Origin: JAENVU01 sp963801105
Lineage (GTDB): Bacteria; Actinomycetota; Acidimicrobiia; IMCC26256; JAENVU01
Reading direction: 5' to 3'
Assembly: GCA_963801105.1 (NCBI GenBank)
Contig: CAWDDH010000003.1
Coordinates: 1,116,001 to 1,180,000, forward strand
Length of the DNA stretch: 64,000 nucleotides
In this document: in pieces, positions 31,903 to 39,548 of the stretch
How the letters are laid out: each line of letters opens with the position of its first letter
Position numbering within the stretch: the first letter of the stretch is position 1
Notes under the pieces: generated by a model
The model's database searches: none
Told to the model about the DNA's origin: nothing
Seen by the model: the letters and a program-made list of their open reading frames with translations, nothing else
Program-made: the position numbers and the translations under genes

Positions 31903-32400
31903 TCAGGCCTTGGCCTTCAGCGGTCGGCCGAAACGCGACGTCCCCGCCTCGACCGGCGTGCGCTCCGCCACCTCGGACACCGTGGGCCGCTTCTGCCACA
32001 TGACGAACATCGCGATGTTCAGCCCGAAGAAGATCAGATAGATGACGACGACGAGGGGGTCGCGCAGGCCGTGCTGCAGGTCGATCGAGAACGGCCAGTT
32101 CCACGACTTCATGAAGGGGATCGGCGTCGTGGACTTGATGATGTACCGGTTCGTCGCGAGGCCCCAGTACTTGTCGGAGGCGCCGATGAACTCGCTCGGG
32201 ATGATCGCGTAGGTGAGGAGGAACAACGCGAACACGTAGAGCGCCCCGGCCATCGCCTCGGCCCACGTGGTCGGACGGTCGGGCTTCGGTGTGCGCAGGC
32301 GCCACATCGCCAACCCGATCATGACGAGCGCGATGAGGGTGAACCAGATCAACCGGCCGTTCGGCCGGAAGAAGTGCCAGTCGGGCAGCAGGTTGGGCAT
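31903..32400 (-). CDS. Membrane protein, first gene of the bc-complex operon
   Basis: I do not recognise the family. From ATG 32400 the protein has 165 residues, beginning MPNLLPDWHFF and containing three hydrophobic helices (about 17-34, 49-69 and 113-135) joined by loops rich in aromatic residues (YWGLATNRY, SWNWPF). An earlier ATG at 32436 is possible but its ribosome site would touch the start; GGAGGAG before 32400 is better placed. It lacks His pairs that would suggest haem b. As first gene of the operon it may be a structural or assembly subunit of the reductase. Confidence 0.65.
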   Translation of the reverse strand: MPNLLPDWHFFRPNGRLIWFTLIALVMIGLAMWRLRTPKPDRPTTWAEAMAGALYVFALFLLTYAIIPSEFIGASDKYWGLATNRYIIKSTTPIPFMKSWNWPFSIDLQHGLRDPLVVVIYLIFFGLNIAMFVMWQKRPTVSEVAERTPVEAGTSRFGRPLKAKA

Positions 32401-32484
32401 GGTGCCGCGAGTCTCCTCCTCGGTCCGAGTCGACATCCCCCTCTGAGGTCGTCCTCGGCCCTTCCTCCGGGGCGTTTCTCTACC

Positions 32485-32517
32485 ACGCTAGATCGCGCAG
32501 CGACACATTGTGCGATC
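32485..32517 (-). promoter_or_regulatory. Promoter and operator of the bc-complex operon
   Basis: On the minus strand TAGCGT (32490-32485) is a good -10 box. Directly upstream lies an imperfect palindrome, GATCGCGCA (32491-32499) and TGTGCGATC (32509-32517), with eight of nine positions matching and a 9-base centre. It would cover the -35 region, so a dimeric regulator bound here would control the operon, and perhaps the divergent flavoprotein gene. Confidence 0.5.
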
Positions 32518-32606
32518 CGCGCGGCCGACGTGTCCGATCGCGCGGATCGCGACCCGCGGTCGCCGGTGGTGTGCCCGGTCACGCGTGGACGTGGAACGAT
32601 GCCGGG

Positions 32607-33917
32607 GTGAGCGAGCGCGGGCCCGGGCGGGTCGATGTCCTGGTGGTCGGCGCCGGCCCCGCGGGAGCCGCCGCGGCGTACTGGCTCGCGGAGCGCGGCC
32701 ACTCGGTGCTCGCGGTCGAGAAGAAGCGGTTCCCCCGCGAGAAGACCTGTGGTGACGGCCTCACCCCACGTGCGGTCCGCCAGCTCGACGACATGGGGCT
32801 CGCCGACCAGCTGACCGAGTTCCACCGCTACGACGGCCTGCGCTCGATCGCCCACGGCATCACACTGGAGCTGGCCTGGCCCGAGCACCCCGATTTCCCC
32901 TCCTACGGCTATGTCGTGCGTCGCCGGGACCTGGACCGGATGGTCGCCGAGCGGGCCGTCAAGGCCGGAGCCACGGTGTGGCAGGGATCCGAGGCGCTCG
33001 AGCCGATCGTCGAGCGCGGGCTCGTGACCGGCGCCGCGGTCCGGCGGCAGGACTCGGGCACCACCGAGGCCGTGCGGGCGCGCTACGTGGTCGTGGCCGA
33101 CGGCGCCAACTCCCGCTTCGGCCGGGCGCTCGGCACCTCGCGCGACCGCTCCTATCCGATGGGGATGGCGATCCGCGGCTATTACACCAGTCCGTTCCAC
33201 GACGAGACCTGGATCGAGTCCCATCTCGACCTGCGCGACCGTGACGGGCACCACATGCCGGGCTACGGCTGGATCTTCCCGGTGGGTGACGGGACCGTGA
33301 ACGTGGGCGCGGGCCTGCTCGACACCTTCACGGGCTTCACCGCCGTCAACACGTCCCGTCTCCTCGACGCGTTCGTCGCCACCGCCCCGGCGCGGTGGGG
33401 CCTCTCGGCCGAGACCGCGTGCGGTGCCCCCACCGGGGGCCGACTCCCGACCGGCGGATCGGTGCTGCCCAAGGTCGGTCCGACCTGGATCGTGGCGGGC
33501 GACGCCGCGGGCTCGATCAATCCCTTCAACGGCGAGGGCATCGCCTACGCGTACGAAACCGGGCGAATGGTGGCCGAAACGGTCAGCGAGGCACTGGTGA
33601 CCGGTGACGGGCTCGCCCTGGCCCGCTATCCGGAGCGGCTCGAGGAGACCTACGGCCTCTACTTCAAGGTCGCGCGCACGTTCGTGAAGCTCATCGGCAA
33701 CCCGGCGGTGATGCGCGAGCTCACCCGCGTCGGGATGCACTCGCGCCCACTGATGGAGTGGGTGCTGCGGATCATGGCCAACCTCCTGCGTCCCGACGAG
33801 ATCGGACCGGCCGAGGCGGCGTACGCGGCCGTCGAGCGCATCGTGGCGGTACTGCCCGAGCCGACCGGACGCGTTTCGGGCTCGAGAGGACCACGGTTCG
33901 ATCCGATAGCTGGGTGA
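32607..33917 (+). CDS. Geranylgeranyl reductase family flavoprotein (MenJ-like)
   Basis: A 436-residue FAD enzyme. Motifs: DVLVVGAGPAGAAAAYWLAE (FAD fold), EKKRFPREKTCGDGLTPRAV (family signature, about 31-50), VVADGANSRFGRAL, and GDAAGSINPFNGEGIAYAYE (second FAD motif). This family saturates isoprenoid double bonds; in mycobacteria MenJ reduces the menaquinone side chain. Its place between a quinol-oxidising operon and nuoA, the usual actinobacterial setting, supports a menaquinone role. GTG 32607 is taken as the start. The stop overlaps the ATG of the glycosyltransferase (TGATG). Confidence 0.87.
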   Translation: MSERGPGRVDVLVVGAGPAGAAAAYWLAERGHSVLAVEKKRFPREKTCGDGLTPRAVRQLDDMGLADQLTEFHRYDGLRSIAHGITLELAWPEHPDFPSYGYVVRRRDLDRMVAERAVKAGATVWQGSEALEPIVERGLVTGAAVRRQDSGTTEAVRARYVVVADGANSRFGRALGTSRDRSYPMGMAIRGYYTSPFHDETWIESHLDLRDRDGHHMPGYGWIFPVGDGTVNVGAGLLDTFTGFTAVNTSRLLDAFVATAPARWGLSAETACGAPTGGRLPTGGSVLPKVGPTWIVAGDAAGSINPFNGEGIAYAYETGRMVAETVSEALVTGDGLALARYPERLEETYGLYFKVARTFVKLIGNPAVMRELTRVGMHSRPLMEWVLRIMANLLRPDEIGPAEAAYAAVERIVAVLPEPTGRVSGSRGPRFDPIAG

Positions 33918-35074
33918 TGGCAGCCGTGAACGTGGCCGACGTGCTGCCCGAGGTCGGTCGGCTGATCATGCTGAACGAGAACCTCGGCGGGCACGCCACG
34001 ATGCACCTCAACATCTATCGCGCGCTCGCGGAGCACCCGGAGGTGGATTTCGTCGCGCTCGACGTGCCGCCGCGCTCGCTGGTCCGGCGCGCGGCGGGGT
34101 TGCGCCTGCCCGGTCTCTCGCGTCTCGACGTGGACCTCGCGCCCGTCCGCGCCCAGCTCGCGATCTCGATGACCGCGCACCGGATGCTGCGTGCCGCGAT
34201 CCGATCCGGGCCGGTCGGCGCGATCCACGCGTACTCCCAGCACGTGGCGCTGCGGTCGATCGACGAGCTGCGCGCCTATCCGTCCGTCGTGTCCACGGAC
34301 GGCTCCGCGGCGCAGAACGCCGTGCAGCTCCCGTTCCGGCGGCCGGGCCGGTTCACCCCGATGACCGCGCGTGTCGGCGAGCGGTTCGAGGCGAAGGTGT
34401 TCGACGCCGCCACCATCGTGGTCGCGCAGTCCGAGTGGTGCGCCCGCGCGATCCGCACGCGCTACGGGCTCGATCCCGACCGACTCCGCGTGATCCCGTT
34501 CGGGATCTTCCCGCCCGAGGCCGTGACGGTCCCGCCCCCCCAACCCGACGCCCTCCCCGAGGTCACCTTCACGGGCAACTCCATGGACCGCAAGGGTGGC
34601 TGGGCGCTGCTGCGGGCGTTCCGCTCGAAGCTGCGGGGCTCCTGTGTCCTCAACCTGGTCACGCCCGAGCAGATCCCGCCCGAGCCCGGGGTCCGGGTGT
34701 TCTCCGACGTGCGCCCCGGCGACTCCCGTCTCGTCGAGATGCTGGCGCGCTCGGCCGTGTTCGCCTTCCCGAGCGAGATCGACAAGTCGCCCTACTCCGT
34801 GCTCGAGGCGATGTTCGCCGGACTGCCCGTCGTCTCGACCCCGGTCGGTGGGATCCCGGAGATGGTGGTGGACGGCGAGACCGGGATCCTCGTGCCGCCC
34901 GGCGACGACGTCGCGATCGGCGCGGCGATCGAGCGGCTCCTGGGCGACGACGCGCTGCGGCGGCAGATGGGTCGCGCCGGCCACGAGCGTGCCCACCTAC
35001 GCTTCGACGCGCGCACGACCACCGCTGCCCTGATCGGGACGATCGCCGAGGCGCGCGAGCGGCACGGGTCCTGA
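33917..35074 (+). CDS. GT4-type glycosyltransferase
   Basis: A 385-residue GT-B glycosyltransferase. The N-terminal half has NENLGGHATMHLN and the HAYSQHVALRS segment. The C-terminal half has FTGNSMDRKGGWALLRAF (donor-phosphate loop) and the E-x7-E type motif in FPSEIDKSPYSVLEAMFAG, followed by LPVVSTPVGGIPEMV, all as in family 4. The sugar donor and acceptor are unknown. ATG 33917 overlaps the previous stop; GTG 33914 is also possible. The convergent polysaccharide deacetylase gene suggests surface glycan work rather than respiration. Confidence 0.85.
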   Translation: MAAVNVADVLPEVGRLIMLNENLGGHATMHLNIYRALAEHPEVDFVALDVPPRSLVRRAAGLRLPGLSRLDVDLAPVRAQLAISMTAHRMLRAAIRSGPVGAIHAYSQHVALRSIDELRAYPSVVSTDGSAAQNAVQLPFRRPGRFTPMTARVGERFEAKVFDAATIVVAQSEWCARAIRTRYGLDPDRLRVIPFGIFPPEAVTVPPPQPDALPEVTFTGNSMDRKGGWALLRAFRSKLRGSCVLNLVTPEQIPPEPGVRVFSDVRPGDSRLVEMLARSAVFAFPSEIDKSPYSVLEAMFAGLPVVSTPVGGIPEMVVDGETGILVPPGDDVAIGAAIERLLGDDALRRQMGRAGHERAHLRFDARTTTAALIGTIAEARERHGS

Positions 35075-35078
35075 CGCG

Positions 35079-35090
35079 CGCGTGCACGCG
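35079..35090. terminator. Palindrome between convergent genes
   Basis: CGCGTGCACGCG is a perfect 12-bp palindrome in the 21-base gap between the glycosyltransferase and deacetylase genes. It can form only a very tight stem, so a terminator role is uncertain. Confidence 0.3.
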
Positions 35091-35095
35091 ACGGC

Positions 35096-35905
35096 TCACC
35101 AGGCGCGGGCGGGGCGGGCGAGCTGGCGCGCGAGCCGGAAGCGGTCGTGCCCAGGACCGATGCAGAAGCGCGGGATCGCGAAGGGGTCGGTCCCCGGCGT
35201 GACCCGACCGAACGTGAACGTGCACGCGGCGCGGTAGCCCGCGTCCCGGACCGACGCGGCGGTGGCCGCGTCGTGATGGCCGAAGGGGTAGGCGAGCAGG
35301 TCGGTGACTCCGCCCGCGGCCGCGAGCCAGTCCCGAGGTGCGCGAAGCTCCGCGATCCGCTCGTCGAGGCCGATATCAGGCAGCGACGCATGCGTCGCCG
35401 TGTGCGACGCCAGGGTGATCAGCCCGGAATAGGTCATCGCGCGCAGTTCCTCCGGGTTCATGGTGCGTGCCGCACCGGGCCAGAAGGGCGGAGCGACGCC
35501 GAGGACGGCGGTGACGACGAAGACCGTGGCGGGCACCCCCCGCGCCGCGAGCATCGGTGCGGCCTCCCGGCCGACGCCGACGAGCGCGTCGTCGAAGGTC
35601 ATCGCCACGAGGCCGTCGAGCTCCCGGCCGGCGAGCAGCCGGTCGACGATCTCGGCGAGCGGCACGAGCGTCAGGCCCCAGCCCCGGATCCAGTCGACGT
35701 GGTTCGCGAGCAGCTCGGGGGACACGTAGTACTCGGTGGTGTTCGCCGGGTCGGCGCCGACGTCGTGGTAGCAGAGCACCGCGGCGCCGCGTCCGCGTAC
35801 CGGCAGCCGACCGGTCGCGAGCCCGCGCACCGCACCGCCGACGCCGGCGAGCCTGCGGTGCGCATCGGTCGCGATCGCCACGCGGTGAGGCGAACGGCGG
35901 CTCAC
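35096..35905 (-). CDS. Polysaccharide deacetylase (NodB homology)
   Basis: A 269-residue carbohydrate esterase 4-type protein. Motif 1 is VAMTFDDA with the catalytic-base and metal Asp pair; motif 2 is LASHTATHASL (S-H-x-x-x-H metal ligands); LLAYPFGHHD is the motif 3 region with Phe/Gly replacing the usual Arg. AVLCYHDVG near residue 45 opens the domain. There is no clear signal peptide, only a basic N-terminus, so location is uncertain. It would remove N-acetyl groups from a polymer or lipid-linked sugar. GTG 35905 is the start; nuoA diverges 72 bases away. Confidence 0.85.
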   Translation of the reverse strand: MSRRSPHRVAIATDAHRRLAGVGGAVRGLATGRLPVRGRGAAVLCYHDVGADPANTTEYYVSPELLANHVDWIRGWGLTLVPLAEIVDRLLAGRELDGLVAMTFDDALVGVGREAAPMLAARGVPATVFVVTAVLGVAPPFWPGAARTMNPEELRAMTYSGLITLASHTATHASLPDIGLDERIAELRAPRDWLAAAGGVTDLLAYPFGHHDAATAASVRDAGYRAACTFTFGRVTPGTDPFAIPRFCIGPGHDRFRLARQLARPARAW

Positions 35906-35931
35906 TTTGCCGCCGGAGGACTTCGGTCAGA

Positions 35932-35937
35932 TAGCCT
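35932..35937 (+). promoter_or_regulatory. -10 box of the nuo1 operon
   Basis: TAGCCT lies 40 bases upstream of the nuoA ATG. A GAAGGGGGAG ribosome site follows before the start codon, so unlike several genes here this transcript has a leader. TTGCCG at 35907-35912 is a possible -35 with a long 19-base spacer. Confidence 0.4.
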
Positions 35938-35977
35938 CGGCGCGCGGTTCACGGGACACACCGAAGGGGGAGTGAAC

Positions 35978-36445
35978 ATGGCGCAGTACCTGCCGATCCT
36001 GGCCATGGTGATCCTCGTCATCCTCTTCGTCCTGGCATCATTGCTCGCGTCGATCCTGCTCGGCGTGAAGCGGCCCACCCGGGCCAAGACGATGCCCTAC
36101 GAGTGCGGCATCGTGCCCGAGCGAGAGCCCGCCGAGCGGTTCCCGGTCAAGTTCTACCTGGTCGCCATGACGTTCATCGTCCTCGACGTCGAGATCATCT
36201 TCCTCTATCCCTTCGCCACCGTGTTCCGCGGTCTCGGTGGCTACGGGATCGCGGCCATGGGCATCTTCCTCCTCGTGCTCATCGTCCCCTTCGCCTATCT
36301 GCTGAGCGTGGGTGCGCTCGACTGGGGACCGGTCCGCCAGGTCGCGAGCAGCATCGTCCAGCCCGTTCGCCGGGCCGCCGGCCGGCCCGAGGGCGTCGCC
36401 GAGGCCCCCGCGCCGCCGGCCGACGAAGCGTCCGAGGCGGCCTAG
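35978..36445 (+). CDS. nuoA: NADH-quinone oxidoreductase subunit A (operon 1)
   Basis: A 155-residue complex I membrane subunit with three helices (about 5-30, 59-84, 88-113). The family signature PYECGIVPEREP and KFYLVAMTFIVLDVEIIFLY is complete, including the acidic Glu/Asp of helices two and three that line the quinone-tunnel side. The C-terminal 35 residues are a Pro/Ala/Glu-rich tail not found in short homologues. It starts a 14-gene nuo operon whose genes overlap or nearly touch. ATG 35978 with GGGGGAG upstream is preferred to GTG 35972. Confidence 0.96.
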   Translation: MAQYLPILAMVILVILFVLASLLASILLGVKRPTRAKTMPYECGIVPEREPAERFPVKFYLVAMTFIVLDVEIIFLYPFATVFRGLGGYGIAAMGIFLLVLIVPFAYLLSVGALDWGPVRQVASSIVQPVRRAAGRPEGVAEAPAPPADEASEAA

Positions 36446-36447
36446 CC

Positions 36448-37014
36448 GTGGGCCTCGACGCGGTCCCGTACAACTTCCTCACCGCACGGCTCGAGGACGT
36501 CGTCCGCTGGGCGCGCCGCAACTCGGTGATGCCCGCGACCTTCGGCCTCGCGTGCTGCGCGATCGAGATGATGGCCACCGGAGCGGCGCACTACGACCTC
36601 GCCCGCTTCGGCATGGAGACCTTCCGCGCGAGCCCGCGCCAGGCGGACCTCATGATCGTCGCCGGCCGCGTGAGCCAGAAGATGGCCCCCGTCCTGCGCC
36701 AGGTCTATGACCAGATGGTCGAGCCCAAGTGGGTCATCTCGATGGGTGTGTGCGCCAGCAGCGGCGGCATGTTCAACAACTACGCGATCGTGCAGGGCGT
36801 CGACCAGATCGTGCCGGTCGACGTGTACGTCCCCGGATGCCCTCCCGGACCCGAGACGCTGCTCCACGGCATCGTCACGTTGCACGAGCTCATCCGCACC
36901 GGCGAGCTGCTCAAGCGGCGTGATGCGTCGACGTCCGGCGGCGCGGGCATCGAGATCGCCCAGCGTGACGGTGTCCCCGCCGATCTGCCCACCCCCGAGC
37001 CGGCGGGCACCTGA
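36448..37014 (+). CDS. nuoB: NADH-quinone oxidoreductase subunit B (operon 1)
   Basis: A 188-residue subunit that carries cluster N2, the last iron-sulfur centre before quinone. The four Cys ligands are present: the adjacent pair in FGLACCAIEMM, one in SMGVCASSGG and one in VPGCPPGPE. The RQADLMIVAGRVSQKMAP segment is typical. The last 30 residues form a loose hydrophilic tail. GTG 36448 is two bases after the nuoA stop. In the complex it sits under NuoA/NuoH with NuoD. Confidence 0.96.
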   Translation: MGLDAVPYNFLTARLEDVVRWARRNSVMPATFGLACCAIEMMATGAAHYDLARFGMETFRASPRQADLMIVAGRVSQKMAPVLRQVYDQMVEPKWVISMGVCASSGGMFNNYAIVQGVDQIVPVDVYVPGCPPGPETLLHGIVTLHELIRTGELLKRRDASTSGGAGIEIAQRDGVPADLPTPEPAGT

Positions 37015-37016
37015 CC

Positions 37017-37589
37017 ATGCCCGAGACGCCCGACGCGCCTCCCGCCGACGATGCTCGTGAAGAAGAGCACAAGCCGGTCGCGCCCTGGGACGAGGTGGCC
37101 GCGGCGCTGTGCGAGCGATTCGAGGGCGCGGTGTTCCGCGACTCGCACGGGCAGCCCGTCGTGTACCTCGACCGCGCGCACTGGTCCGACGTGGCGCTCG
37201 CGCTGCGCGACGACGAGCAGTTCACCACCTGTCTCGACGTGACCGCGGTCGACCACCTCGGCGACGCGGACCGCGTCGTCGTGGCCGGGGTCACACCCGA
37301 GCGGTTCGAGGCCGTCGCGAACTTCCTCTCCCACCCGCGCAACCGGCGGATCCGGGTCGTTGCGCAGGTGCCGGCCGACGATCCGACGATCGCCAGCCTG
37401 ACGCCGATCTACCCGGGGCTGAACTTCGCCGAGCGCGAGGTCTATGACCTCTTCGGCATCGAGTTCCCCGGCCACCCCGAGCTGACGCGCATCCTCATGC
37501 CCGACGACTGGGTGGGTCACCCGCTGCGCAAGGACGACGCGCCCGCACGCGTGCCCGTCACGTTCAAAGGCGACCCCGGCCCGAGATGA
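37017..37589 (+). CDS. nuoC: NADH-quinone oxidoreductase subunit C (operon 1)
   Basis: A 190-residue peripheral-arm subunit (30-kDa type). The signature ending IYPGLNFAEREVYDLFGIEF-PGHP-xxLTRILMPDDW with HPLRKD is complete. The first 25 residues are acidic and variable. It ends with VTFKGDPGPR, a natural C-terminus for this form. Its stop overlaps the ATG of a 31-codon bridging ORF instead of nuoD directly. It helps form the N2-side framework and has no cofactor. Confidence 0.95.
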   Translation: MPETPDAPPADDAREEEHKPVAPWDEVAAALCERFEGAVFRDSHGQPVVYLDRAHWSDVALALRDDEQFTTCLDVTAVDHLGDADRVVVAGVTPERFEAVANFLSHPRNRRIRVVAQVPADDPTIASLTPIYPGLNFAEREVYDLFGIEFPGHPELTRILMPDDWVGHPLRKDDAPARVPVTFKGDPGPR

Positions 37590-37681
37590 GCGACGTGGGA
37601 CGCACGCTGCGCTTCGGCCGCTCGCACCAGGTCGCGAGGCCCGTCCGGCCCGCTCCGCCCGAGCGCGAGGACCGGCGATGA
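37586..37681 (+). CDS. 31-residue bridging ORF between nuoC and nuoD (operon 1)
   Basis: ATG 37586 overlaps the nuoC stop and its TGA overlaps the nuoD ATG, so both junctions are 4-base couplings. The product begins MSDVGRTLRFGRSHQVARPV and ends PPEREDRR: Arg/Pro-rich and without recognisable family. It may be a real small peptide or a spacer that keeps translational coupling. Reading the nuoC tail in other frames gave no conserved extension. Confidence 0.4.
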   Translation: MSDVGRTLRFGRSHQVARPVRPAPPEREDRR

Positions 37682-39054
37682 GCGACGCCGATGAGGACCT
37701 GGAGGCGGTCGACGTCGAGTCGGACGAGTACCTCGACGACGACTCCGACGACTACGAGCCGGTCACCGAGGAGATGACCGAGCGCGAGCACGAGCGACTC
37801 GAGCGCCAGACCGACGAGGGCGCACAGAAGCTCGTGCAGGAGTCCGAGATCGTCGTCACCGGCGGTCCCTGGCCCGAGCTCGAGGGCGAGTCCCAGACGA
37901 TGGTCATCAACATGGGGCCCCAGCACCCGTCCACGCACGGCGTGCTGCGCATCATGTTGGAGCTCGACGGCGAGACGGTCGTCCGGGCCAAGCCCGTGAT
38001 CGGGTACCTGCACACCGGCATGGAGAAGACGGCCGAGGAACTCACCTACGTGCAGGGCTCCACCAACGTGACGCGCATGGACTACGCGTCGCCGATCGCC
38101 AACGAGCTCGTCTTCTCGATGGCCGTGGAGCGCCTGCTCGACATCGAGGTGCCCGAACGCGCGGTGTGGGCCCGGATGCTGCTCGCCGAGCTGAGCCGCA
38201 TGGCGTCGCACCTGCTGTTCCAGGCGAGCAACGGCATGGACCTCGGCGCCGTCTCGATGATGCTCTACGGATGGCGCGAGCGGGAGGAGACGCTGCGCGT
38301 CCTCGAGCTCATCACCGGGCTGCGGATGAACCACAACTTCGTCCGACCCGGAGGGATCGCGGCCGACCTCCCCGACGGTTGGCAGCTCGCGTGCCTCGAG
38401 CTGTGTGACCTCGTCGAACGGGGCATCGGCGAGTACGACGAACTGCTCACCGGCAACCCGATCTGGCTCGAGCGGATGGTCGGCGTCGGAGTCATCACGA
38501 CCGAGGAGGCCCTCGCGCTCGGCGCGTCGGGTCCGATCCTGCGCTCCACCGGGTTCGCATGGGATCTGCGCAAGACCCAGCCCTACCTCGCCTACGACCA
38601 GGTCGACTTCGACGCCATCTACACCGAGAACGGAGACTGCTTCGACCGGTACCGGATCCGCCTCTACGAGATCGCGGAGTCCATCAAGATCGTGCGCCAG
38701 TGCGTCGACCGCATGCCCGGCGGCGACTACCGACTCCAGGACAAGAAGGTGACGCCGCCGCCGCGGGCGCGCATCGACGAGTCGATGGAGGCGTTGATCC
38801 ACCACTTCAAGCTCTTCACCGAGGGCTTCCGGGTGCCGGCCGGTGAGACTTACGTCGCGGCGGAGTCCCCGCGCGGCGAAGTCGGCTGCTACCTGGTCAG
38901 CGACGGCACGGGCAAGCCCGTTCGCCTCCACGTCCGAGGCCCGTCCTTCTACAACCTGCAGTCGATGCACCCGATGATCAAAGACCGCATGATCGCCGAC
39001 GGCGTCGCGATCATCTCGAGCGTCGATCCCATCATGGGCGAGGTGGACCGATGA
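37678..39054 (+). CDS. nuoD: NADH-quinone oxidoreductase subunit D (operon 1)
   Basis: A 458-residue 49-kDa-type subunit forming the quinone site with NuoB. MGPQHPSTHG (about 79-88) carries the site His pair; Arg133 in TRMDY matches the conserved Arg beside cluster N2; the C-terminal LRVRGPSF-like LHVRGPSFYNL and DPIMGEVDR motifs are intact. Unusually, residues 1-55 form a highly acidic extension (Asp/Glu in long runs) ahead of the normal start of the family. It overlaps the bridging ORF upstream and nuoE downstream (ATGA). Confidence 0.96.
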   Translation: MSDADEDLEAVDVESDEYLDDDSDDYEPVTEEMTEREHERLERQTDEGAQKLVQESEIVVTGGPWPELEGESQTMVINMGPQHPSTHGVLRIMLELDGETVVRAKPVIGYLHTGMEKTAEELTYVQGSTNVTRMDYASPIANELVFSMAVERLLDIEVPERAVWARMLLAELSRMASHLLFQASNGMDLGAVSMMLYGWREREETLRVLELITGLRMNHNFVRPGGIAADLPDGWQLACLELCDLVERGIGEYDELLTGNPIWLERMVGVGVITTEEALALGASGPILRSTGFAWDLRKTQPYLAYDQVDFDAIYTENGDCFDRYRIRLYEIAESIKIVRQCVDRMPGGDYRLQDKKVTPPPRARIDESMEALIHHFKLFTEGFRVPAGETYVAAESPRGEVGCYLVSDGTGKPVRLHVRGPSFYNLQSMHPMIKDRMIADGVAIISSVDPIMGEVDR

Positions 39055-39548
39055 GCGACTCGGCGTTCGACCCGACCAACGCGGCGAAAGCCGCGGAGAT
39101 CCTGGCGCGCTATCCCGATCCGCACTCGGCGATCCTGCCGCTCGCGCACCTGGCGCAGGACCAGCACGGCTACCTGAGCGCCGAGGCCATGCGCGAGATC
39201 GCGCAGCTGTGCGGCACCACCGCGGCCGACGTGCAGGGTGTCTGCAGCTTCTACACGATGTTCAAGCGCACGCCGTGCGGGAAGTACATCGTGAGCGTGT
39301 GCACCAACGTCACGTGTCTGGTCGTCGGAGGGCCGGACATTCTCGAGCACCTCGAGGACCGCTACGCGAACGACGACGACGTCTTCGTCGAAGAGGTCGA
39401 GTGCCTGGCCGCGTGCGGGAACGCGCCGGCGATGCAGGTGAACTACGAGTTCCACGAGCACCTGAACCCGGAGCTGGCCGCGGCCGTGGTGGACGACTAC
39501 AAGTCGGGAAAGCTCGTCGCACGCGGCGTGTCGGGAGGTGCGTCGTGA
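39051..39548 (+). CDS. nuoE: NADH-quinone oxidoreductase subunit E (operon 1)
   Basis: A 165-residue thioredoxin-fold subunit of the NADH-oxidising module carrying the [2Fe-2S] cluster N1a. Ligands: Cys84 and Cys89 (VCTNVTC) and Cys118 and Cys122 (ECLAACG). The N-terminal helical domain has LPLAHLAQDQHGYLS and the FYTMF motif. It is coupled by 4-base overlaps to nuoD and nuoF. No equivalent exists in the second nuo operon. Confidence 0.96.
   Translation: MSDSAFDPTNAAKAAEILARYPDPHSAILPLAHLAQDQHGYLSAEAMREIAQLCGTTAADVQGVCSFYTMFKRTPCGKYIVSVCTNVTCLVVGGPDILEHLEDRYANDDDVFVEEVECLAACGNAPAMQVNYEFHEHLNPELAAAVVDDYKSGKLVARGVSGGAS

Noticed and set aside
38000..38025. NuoD1 H-T-G versus NuoD2 H-R-G motif as the difference in the NDUFAF7 methylation site
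   Set aside because: From recollection of Thermus Nqo4 numbering, the Arg beside cluster N2 lies in the R-x-D-Y/W motif farther on, which both NuoD proteins keep; the H-T-G form is also normal in Thermus.
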